Shown here one piece after another: positions 56,083-64,000 of a stretch of 64,000 nucleotides of DNA. The position numbers and the translations under genes are program-made. Under the pieces are notes generated by a model, which was not told the origin of the DNA, made no database searches, and saw only the letters and a program-made list of their open reading frames with translations. Within the stretch, counting starts at the first letter, position 1; every line of letters begins with the position of its first letter. Source of the DNA: Undaria pinnatifida (taxonomy: Eukaryota; Sar; Phaeophyceae; Laminariales; Alariaceae); NCBI GenBank assembly GCA_012845835.1, contig JABAKD010000017.1, positions 2,851,001 to 2,915,000 on the forward strand. The letters run 5' to 3'.

Positions 56083-58246
56083 CTCATTCAGCCAACAGAG
56101 CAAAGCTTTTGTTGGTGGGGGGCTGAATGAGGGGTTCATATTTTTCTGGCGCTTGTTGGTTTGCTGGTGCCTCGAAATTTTCTGATGGTTCAGAATTTCT
56201 GGCGATTCGGAATTTTCTGGGCATTGTCCGGCTTATTTTGGCAGGCATCACGGAGGTTGGGCTGCGGAAGCGCAATTCACTTGTGAGTGCTACTTTTTTT
56301 TTTTTCTCCACGTAGAGGAGAAATGACTGGCAGATCAGAGTCAGATTATAGGTGGATGCGTACGTACATGAAAGAGGCTTCGTTTGCGTGTCCCGGGTAG
56401 AGTGTAGCTGGCAAATCAGATTCGGATTCAAATGATGCTTACAACTTGAAGGGGATCGTCCTCGCCCGTGCCGTAGATAGGAAGGGGTGATGGGGGCGGG
56501 GAGGGTATAGCTGGTCACTGTTTCTGTCCATCTACGCTCGTGCGTGCGTGGGAGCTGGTGTACGGGAGCGGCTGTGTGCACTCTTGTTGCTCACGCCAAA
56601 AACACAGCGAACCGGTGGGCGGGTGGGCGGGTGGGTGGGTGGGTGGGTAGGTAGTCTCAGGAGAAGGTTGGGTGGTTTTGTTTTGTTTTGCTTTCTTTGA
56701 AGGTCGTTCCGCCCGTCTGACCTTGGTTTCTTTTTTTGTCGCGGGCTGATTCTTAGTACGTACCAGGGGTGGGTAGTATTTTCAAGGGTGCGAGGATATA
56801 TACTCTTGAGATACCCGGGTATCCAAACGGATTGTTTTAGTTGCACTCGGGTATATACCCGGGTCGGTATTCGGGCACCCCCAGAGTACTTGCCCTCCTT
56901 GAAGCACCCTCGGTAGTCTTCTCCCTGTTGGTCTTGTTGTCGTTGTCGTTAATGTAGTTGTGTTTTGGTTGTCGGTTTTATGTTCGTGCTCCCCGTTTTG
57001 TTTTTTTGGGGGGCGGGAAGCAAGGAAGCTGCATTGGTATGTACACTGTTCCGTGTTTTTTCCCAAGGTTGGCGACTAGCAGTGCCCGCGCGGTGTATAG
57101 GAAGCAGAAGTTTCGAAGTGAGCACTGCTGTGCAGCAGAAGTGGTGTTGGCCGTGGTGGTGGCGGTGGTGATGAGGTTAGTGTTGGCGGTGCCTAGTTGA
57201 TGGCATTCGGTGTGCTGTTGGTGATCCGTTGGCTGGATGGTAGTCGGTGTGTTTCCCTCCCCTTTGGTCACCGTGATGATGAGACTTGCCTATGGTCAAA
57301 CACGCTTAGGAAACCCGGGGATTGAACTAGGATGTCCCCGGATGGCCACTGACCCGATGGATATCAAGCTTAGCAGCAAGCACTAGCAGCAGCAGCTGGC
57401 GGGTAGCTGGGGGTGTGGGTCAGAGGCAGGTATTAGACATGACGTATACGCAGACGAGGATGCCACGGGGGGAGACGGGGGACCCTTCGCGGCATGGTTT
57501 CATTTCGCCCTCCTGCAGTGACATGTAGCTCTTTATAGGATGCAGTTAATCTGCGCCCAGTAAGACATTTCGGCAGCCTTGTCATATCTATGCGCGGAAT
57601 GTCTTTCTCTAGCATACACGTAATTATTCGGCAGCCATGTTATATCTACGCGCCTTTGGGGGGGGGGGTTAGGGGGAAGGAAAAACGCCTTCGAGTACAA
57701 TATTCCGTGAAGTACGAACAAAGCGCTGGGGGCCGACAGGGATGGCGTGAGAAGTGCGCTGTGTTGATTCGATCGCGTTGTGGTTGGATTGGGTGGTGGG
57801 TGGGTAGGTGAGGTGGGTGGGTGGGAGGGTAATAGGCGCTGGAAAAGTCGAGAATCGTAAATAACTGTACCTACTGCTGTTGTGGATGAAGGGAGAGTTG
57901 GAGATGGAGGATAAAGAGGCGATTCGTTTCCCATGTATGTACGTATGTGCGCGGTGATTGGTCAAACCGATTTTTTCCGAGGCGTTTACGTACTTAATTA
58001 TTATACTGCTTTTTTTCTACCTAACCCCTGGTTCGCCTGGTTTGTTTTTTATCGAGCATGTTTATTTTGTGCCATTCCTTTTTTTCTGTCCATCCGTCCG
58101 TCCTGCGACCACAGAGGGTTTATTGACGTTGATGGTGATATCTTGTTTTTCATCACTGTTATACCTAGCAGCTCAACTGATAAAAGCTTTCACCCTCGGC
58201 GGCCTTCGAAAACAATGAAGCCGTGGTTATCACAGGTATCGTCTCT
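56083..58246. other. Intergenic DNA, no gene recognised
   Basis: GGGT-rich microsatellite at 56620-56650 and 57790-57830; a run of CGGGTATATACCCGGGT-like palindromes at 56800-56860. No family features in open frames. Confidence 0.5.
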
Positions 58247-58335
58247 TGAACCCTTTAGAGCCCCCAAACCCCTCCCTATACTAACTTCAAGTAATCTAGT
58301 CCCCAAAATGTTTTCAGTTCTAAAGGCGTTAACCC
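58247..58335 (-). repeat. Dispersed repeat X, copy 2
   Basis: Reverse-oriented relative of 28523-28600 and 59938-60020. Confidence 0.7.
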
Positions 58336-58575
58336 TCCGGCTTGTATGATGGAAAGGAGCGGCAAGTGGTACATTGCTTCACCATCACGGCCGATACCAT
58401 CATGGTAGGTACCAGGTATATTTACCATCGCATCGAAGTATTCATCATGTGGATGCCGTTAAATTCCTGGTCGACATCTTTAAGACAATCATTCTAATAA
58501 TGTCAGCCGTGAGTTTGACGAATTTAGGGTCGATACTATTATTAATAGTCTTTGCAAGCTGCATTGTTGGCGCTT

Positions 58576-58720
58576 GTGTGGATACCAGTCCCTATTCCCT
58601 CGAGGGTCAACAAAGAGGAAACACCTCAGAGTCTGCCTCGAGGAGCCCTGGGGACGATCTTGAAGGATTATAGTGATAAGGAGGCGGTACAATCTAGGGA
58701 ATAGGGACTGGTATCCACAC
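58576..58720. mobile_element. MITE-like element with 25-bp perfect terminal inverted repeats
   Basis: 58576-58600 and 58696-58720 are perfect reverse complements (outer part GTGTGGATACCAGTCCC). Total 145 bp, no coding capacity. Both sides are flanked by TT, which may be part of a short target duplication. Confidence 0.85.
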
Positions 58721-58799
58721 TTATATTAATAGTATACTATGTCTTTGTTACGCTTCCATGATTCTGGAATGATTGATTGAATGCGGGCCCTTTGCTCTC

Positions 58800-60270
58800 G
58801 TACAGCCAACATCATTACTACTCCATTATTTTCAGCCCCCTACACTCTGCGCGCGTATCAAACCCCAAAATCGTCCGCCAATTGCAGGCTGTCATCTCAG
58901 CTTAATTTAACCCACGGTGGGCGGGAGGGATATTTTCCCAAACGTTCTGCTAAGTACTCCTTTCAGCCGTAATCTTACAGCAGCAGCAATTTTTGCCAGT
59001 TGGATACCAACCAACTTTATGTCCTCTGCCGTATGCTTGGAATCCTGTAGTCTAGTACCCGTCGTGTCCTTGCTACTCTTCTTACTGCAAGTCCAATTTC
59101 ACACGTACTTGCTCTATGGTACACGTAGGTGTCCCCGAACCAACAGGCCTTCCACATATCAAGATTGCATATCGTTCCACAAACTCCAAATTTCCTACGT
59201 TCAATCTTCCTTTTTGTCACCAGGTACACTTCGCCAATAATTTGGAATAGTGATTGCTGATTGAATGTTGGACATACATTTGCTTTACACCCAAACTTCT
59301 CTTCTCTACTGTATCCTACACTCACAACACATGCCAATCCCCATAATCCTCCACCAATGGCAGGCTCTCACCTCTCAACTCAACCCCCATCTTAACGGCC
59401 TGTCCTTGTAAAAGCAAACTACATCAATGATCCCACCTTTACCCACATTCGACGCGTGCTGCGGTAGAGGTAGCACTTTTCCTCTGAAATGGTTGCTGAA
59501 TGAATGACGGAGCTCCTCACCCAAAATCGTCGGAAACCGTCCATTTTTTTTTGCATGATTCTCACTGTATACCTCTAGGCCATGGGATTTCCTCATTATC
59601 CCGTAGCAGTTGTGCTTCTCTCCAAATCGGTGTTTTGCCTTAGAGAGGTCTTAAGCTCCCAAATTGAGGGGTAGTATTAGAAAAAAAAGGTGGTGCACCT
59701 CTATCGTAGCACGCGCCATTCCCGTCTTACTTTCGTTTGTTTTTCGTACTCTTCCTTCTCCCTGCAGTGTTCCGTGACCTGGCCGAATGAATAACTGCAG
59801 CCCCTTCGCATCCTTTGCCAACACCCGTGAAACTTCCTGCTCGTCTCTTCTCTGTTAGCCCTCGACGCGTGCTACGATGGCGGTTTTAAGGTATACCTCT
59901 TTTTGGCGAAAAATATCATCTGTATGACGGGGGCTCCTTAACGCGCTCATAATTGGAAACCCGTTTTTGGGGACAAAATTGCTTGGGTTTAGTATAGGGA
60001 AGGTTTTTGGGGCTCTAAAACTAAAAAATGGTCAACCCAAAATCGTCGGAAGGCGTTTCTCGTTTCGCAGTACTATTTTTCTGGTATACTTCGTAGACCA
60101 TGGATTTTTTCATATGGGAGGGGTTGCACATTGCCTGAGAGGGGTATAGAGCTCCTCAAGCGAGGGGTAGTGTTGAGAAAAAAATTGGTGAGCTCCCCAA
60201 GCGAGGAGTAGTATTAAGAATATTAAGAAAAGCAATGGTGCATATCTACCGTAGCATTTGCCCCTTACGT
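58800..60270. repeat. Degenerate ~500-bp tandem repeats
   Basis: Landmarks recur in order: CCA(A/T)TTGCAGGCT or CCAATGGCAGGCT (58880, 59357); GACGCGTGCT then CCCAAAATCGTCGGAA (59450/59520 and 59865/60040); CTATCGTAGCA or CTACCGTAGCA (59702, 60246). Strongly diverged, no gene. Confidence 0.6.
59938..60020 (+). repeat. Dispersed repeat X, copy 3
   Basis: Forward relative of 28523-28600, embedded in the degenerate tandem region. Confidence 0.7.
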
Positions 60271-60372
60271 ACATCATAATTTCACCATCACTCTTCCATC
60301 CTCCCTTCTCGTTGGATCGACCACACACAGGCCTGTAAACGTTGCGGTGTTGTTTAGTTGCCCGCCCCTCTC

Positions 60373-60385
60373 AATCCTGCCAGAA
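60373..60385. repeat. Target site duplication, left (AATCCTGCCAGAA)
   Basis: The same 13 bases recur at 60795-60807 directly after the C tail of the LINE fragment. Confidence 0.88.
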
Positions 60386-60794
60386 GTCGGATTGAGGAGG
60401 ACATGGCTGCACGTATGTGACCGTCCGTGTGGCACAGCAATAGAGAGTAAGGCTGACGCAGTAGGAGAATGTGAAGTATGCAAGGAAGAACGGGATGTGT
60501 TGAAGGAGATGATGAAATTAGACGAATGTGACGTGGAAACGTTTGGTAGACCAGGGAGTAGCGAGAAAACGATCGCTATCCTAGGAGATACATGGTGGCC
60601 ACAGACGGCGAAACAGGACGGGAATAGGATAAGCAAACATTTTTTATGTAATATATGGAAAAAGCGTACTGAGCACCCAAATGTTGGAGTTGTCTCTATT
60701 AGGAGTAGGAACGGTGCTCCGTCTCGAAAGGGATGCGCGAGGTCAATGGTTAAAGGACTAAGAAAGGCAAGCAACAAATGAGTACCCCCCCCCC
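60386..60794 (+). mobile_element. LINE 3' fragment 2, 5'-truncated, poly(C) tail, with target duplication
   Basis: A 409-bp insertion between perfect 13-bp duplications. It is open from the 5' junction to TGA at 60779-60781. The translation carries CDRPCG, then GECEVCKEERDVL, WWPQTAK and NVGVVSIRSRNGAPSRK. The Cys-rich block and following helix resemble the C-terminal Cys/His region of LINE reverse transcriptases. After the stop only GTAC and ten Cs precede the duplication, so the C tract is the element's true end. Confidence 0.85.
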
Positions 60795-60807
60795 AATCCT
60801 GCCAGAA
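60795..60807. repeat. Target site duplication, right (AATCCTGCCAGAA)
   Basis: Partner of 60373-60385. Confidence 0.88.
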
Positions 60808-61658
60808 TACAACGCTTACTCTCCCGGCACCAAAGCCTTGTCTCCCAACCAATTCCTCCAGTACCCTTGCCGCCGGTGCACCAGTCAAAAACTTCCTAAC
60901 GATTTGTTTGGTCGCATACGCCGCTAATGGCTCTCTCGGTCCGAGTTGTTGATGAATCAGCATCAACTGTAACATCTAGCCCTAGCCCCAACCCTAACCC
61001 TGACCCTTGAGGGGGCTCGAGGTCGGCAAGGGCGATACCGCGGCTCCGCCGCATGTTTCCTAGACGTTTTTTTCCACGAATAGTTGGCCGGCCTCAACCA
61101 GTCAGACCAAGGGTGTTCATTACGTTTTTTTCACTCCCAAAATGCGAATACGTGCTGTCTATTTATCGCGCCGTTGCTTCCAACCGACTCCTCGGTCACA
61201 GTTTCCAAACAATCTTTACATATTCTAACTTTCTCCCTGGTGTTTTAAATCTTATCGTTCACGTATAAATCTCGAAATCAAGCTCTTCTTGACTCATCAG
61301 CCAACCAGCCAGCTTCCTTTGAGAACAAACTCGAGACCGGACTATGTTCGGCATTCCCTAACATCTCTATATGGTCATAAATTGCTGATAAAGTTGCTGT
61401 TAACAGCCTCCCCACCCGCTCCCTTTGGCCACGAAGCAGTTATTACATAGTATCCCCATTTCTGTCTCTTGAAGTGCCCACACCAAAAACCACAAAAATG
61501 CATTCGATAATTCCATCTGTATGCAAGAAAGTACGCACAAAAGTACGAACAAGGTGCGGAATTCCACCCCACAAGTGGTCCTTAGTTTGATGCAGCTTAC
61601 ACTTCATGCGACTAGCCGAACACTTCACGGCGTTTCCCGCTCGGTGAACGCGATGTCT
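60808..61658. other. Intergenic DNA with repeat Y and telomere-like scrap
   Basis: 60978-61008 reads CCCTAGCCCCAACCCTAACC and on, a short degenerate TTAGGG-type tract. Repeat Y copy 2 (61011-61110) follows directly. No gene recognised. Confidence 0.5.
61011..61110. repeat. Dispersed repeat Y, copy 2
   Basis: Matches 33067-33172 over about 100 bp with several indels. Confidence 0.65.
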
Positions 61659-61764
61659 GCCTGGTTGGTGAAAACCCGACGTGCTCTGTCCCAGCATGCT
61701 AGGGATGCAAGGGTCTGTGGTCGTAAGACTACGGCTATGCATGAAATGACTGCAACCCCCCCCC
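61659..61764 (+). mobile_element. SINE-like element S5
   Basis: Begins GCCTGGTTGGTGAAAACCCG, passes CTAGGGATGCAAGGGTC and GACTACGGCTATGCATGAAA, and ends with a run of Cs. The longest forward copy of the family. No clear target duplication. Confidence 0.6.
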
Positions 61765-62049
61765 TGGACATATTTCTACTCTCACCATTTTACATGACAT
61801 ACAACATACCTCACAGTAAAATTCCCGACATCCCCGTCCCCCAAGGGTGCTATAATAGTCGCGCCAAGAGGGGTTCATACTGCGACCTCTCTTTGGCCAG
61901 ACACCCTCCTCGCTCTCGTGCCTTTTGCATTGTTCGTTGCTTCAACTAGCGCTGCAGCGTTTCTCTGGTACGTGTCGCGGTATCGGAACGACATCTACGC
62001 TGTATCGTCTCCCTTCAACATGGAAACTTAAATCCATGCTCAAGAACCA

Positions 62050-62203
62050 TTGTTTTTAATGTAATATATGGCAGAAGCGTTCTGAGCCCTCAAATGTTGG
62101 AGGTGTCTCTATTCGGAGTGGGGACGGTACTCCGTCTTACAAGGCATGCGTTGTTAACGGTCACGTGCCCAAGGTAAGCAACAAATGAGTACGCCCCCCC
62201 CCC
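62050..62203 (+). mobile_element. LINE 3' fragment 3, poly(C) tail
   Basis: Matches the last 150 bp of the other two fragments: NVGGVSIRSGDGTPSYK, then VSNK and TGA, GTACG and a C tract. CTCAAG occurs on both sides (CTCAAGAA before, CTCAAGGA after), a possible eroded target duplication. Confidence 0.68.
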
Positions 62204-63040
62204 TCCCCCTCAAGGATCTAAGACAGCGGGGAGGGGGGGGGGGGGGGGGGTAAGGGGAGGCTCATTGAAACCGAGTGATAAAAAAGTGAAAAAAAAAGGA
62301 AAAAATGTGATTTTGCTTAATCCTTCCTGTGATCAAAGCGCTCCGGTTTGTAGCGCTTCGGTTTGTTTTTCGTTCTGACCATTTTTTTGGTGCGTGTGGT
62401 ATTGTTTTCCTCTTTTCGCTGCGTGCCGTGGATCACACACACAGGTGATGAGCGGGAGCTTTTGAATCGTGGCACCAGGCATTTGATCAGCTTGGATCAC
62501 GCAGCAAACCGTTGTAGCGTTACATAATACACCTTAAGAACCTTGTTTGGAGACCGGTAGGAACTGGCGCAGACATGAAAGGATTGCCCGCGTCGAGAGA
62601 GCGTGTTTTTGTTGACGCCGTCGATGGTTGGTACAATACAGACCAAGGCGAGGAAAGCGGTCTGACTCTTCGTGATGATCTCATCTATACCGTAAGGGAA
62701 TTATTGTACACGCATCGACCGAATTCAAAACTGCGAATGGGACTTGATGGTACGCTCAACGACGACAGTTACACACACCACACATATAATACATGGATGT
62801 GTTATTGGGCTTGAAGGCCATAGCGCATTTCCAGGAGCTGAGGGTAGGGCCAATGCGATGCTATCGTGTGGGTGGCGTGCGTGGTGTATGGGTGTGGGGG
62901 CGGTGGGGGTGGCAAAGTGGAGGAAAACTTTGCGAGGGTAGGTTCGGAGCATAATGATCCTGAAAATGATCGGACGAAAACGTGCTTCAAACACCGTATA
63001 CGAAGAGATTTTCTAGACGCTGGTAAATGTCTAATGGGTT
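62204..63040. other. Intergenic DNA, no gene recognised
   Basis: G homopolymer near 62231-62251. A 79-codon open frame at 62575-62814 has no family features. Confidence 0.5.
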
Positions 63041-63900
63041 ATGAGCCTCGGTTTGCGTAAGAACTGTTAGCTGCAGAACTGTGGCTCTCAACGTCTGTCT
63101 CCAGCAGTACGACTACGCCCCGAGGGCGACCCCGAGCTGCTGCGTCAGCTGTGAGGTGAGCTGCGTGACCACGCCGCTACAGCAGTAGGATCGACCGGCG
63201 TCGTCATCATATCATTTGGGAGCTAAAGCTGCTGATGAACGGCAACAATTGCTTTATTCGTACGGGGCTATGATACCACATTCAATGCTACCTGGAGTGT
63301 TTTCTCTTTCGCCAGCCGGGGGAGCTTAGAACTCATGCAACCAGTCGGCTGATCGTGACGGAAAGTGCAAATGCGTCTCCTTCGTAATATGCCTGACTTA
63401 ACTCAGCTCATGTTACGCCGCGTGCGAATGTATCGTCAATACATTATGAGCCTCGGTTTACGTAAGCACTATTGTAGATCTGCGGGGAATGAGGTCCGTC
63501 TTGAGTAAGACTTTACGTCACAAGCACGACCCCAAGCTGCTCGACAGGGCTGCCAGGATCGATTGTCGTCACTCATTTCGAGCTACTTAAACACGACAAG
63601 AACCTTGCTCCTTCTGTGGAGCTGCCACAGCCATTGAAATCTTAACATTAGACCGCCGACAATCAACACAACGGGCTATTGAGTACCTTCTCTTTCACCA
63701 GCTCTGCGAAGCTTGAAGCTCATTCAACCAGTCGGTTAACCCTGACTGAACGCGCTTATCTCTCTTTGGTAGACTGCACGACGTGGCCCAGATTATATTA
63801 CACTACATGCAAGTATATCGGCAATCAATCTGTACTACAAGCTCTACCGAGAGAAACTAATGCAGCAACTTGTCTTCCGAGATGTCCCAGAATAAGCCGG
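63041..63900. repeat. ~405-bp degenerate tandem repeat at right end
   Basis: ATGAGCCTCGGTTTGCGTAAG at 63041 recurs as ATGAGCCTCGGTTTACGTAA at 63446. Downstream words (CGACCCCAAGCTGCT / CGACCCCGAGCTGCT, CAACCAGTCGG, TATCGTCAAT / TATCGGCAAT) keep order and spacing. No coding sequence recognised. Confidence 0.72.
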
Positions 63901-64000
63901 ACGAGAAAAAAATGTGTGAGTAACTGCAGCACACCTGTGTAACATGTGCACAGCGTCGTATGTGTGTGTGGACCGGTCTGTGGTCGATGGGCGTGGATGA

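Noticed and set aside
57300-57350. Possible minus-strand tRNA (AGTTCAATCCCCGGG)
   Set aside because: T-arm and acceptor stems do not pair.
60274-60975. 233-codon minus-strand open frame
   Set aside because: It spans the LINE fragment, both target duplications and flanking DNA in antisense; a real gene would not be continuous across a recent insertion.

Overview
The window looks like nuclear DNA of a photosynthetic stramenopile, most likely a brown alga or close relative. The grounds are two genes in many small exons with GT-AG introns of 0.3-3.2 kb, only two intact genes in 64 kb, C/G homopolymer tracts in introns, a CCT-domain regulator of a type I associate with stramenopiles, and Copia and LINE debris. 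No database search was possible, so the taxonomy is inference. There is no operon, CRISPR array or other prokaryotic feature.

Layout. 1-4009: no recognisable gene. 4010-13900: three old head-to-tail copies of a repeat with a fold-back core; the middle copy is split by a complete Copia LTR retrotransposon (5766-11477) with 667-bp LTRs and a GGTTG target duplication. 13900-17544: tandem repeats and A+T-rich low-complexity DNA. 17545-29251 (minus): a seven-exon DGAT2-family acyltransferase gene, 319 codons, every junction in phase. 29252-39984: intergenic, with a decayed nuclease-like reading frame from a retroelement and a 260-bp tandem duplication. 39985-52297 (plus): a ten-exon gene for a 769-residue CCT-domain protein with long low-complexity tracts. 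52298-64000: no gene recognised; minisatellites, a MITE-like element, 5'-truncated LINE ends and degenerate tandem repeats.

The two genes are divergent and about 10.7 kb apart. One should act in triacylglycerol synthesis at the endoplasmic reticulum, the other in nuclear transcriptional control; nothing here links them functionally.

The most unusual observation is that several exon borders carry extra copies of the exon edge plus adjacent intron, laid out on the intron side. This is seen at DGAT2 exons 1, 3, 4 (both edges) and 5, perhaps at its stop codon, and at the acceptor of CCT exon 9. Many copies keep a GT donor or AG acceptor and so form arrays of decoy splice sites. A second unusual point is a set of retroposons ending in a C homopolymer instead of poly(A): LINE ends and a short SINE-like family that share a 3' end around AAATGAGTAC, two of them with 11-13 bp target site duplications. 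A third is a palindromic octamer, ACCTGGTA/TACCAGGT, found about seven times more often than chance and only outside exons.
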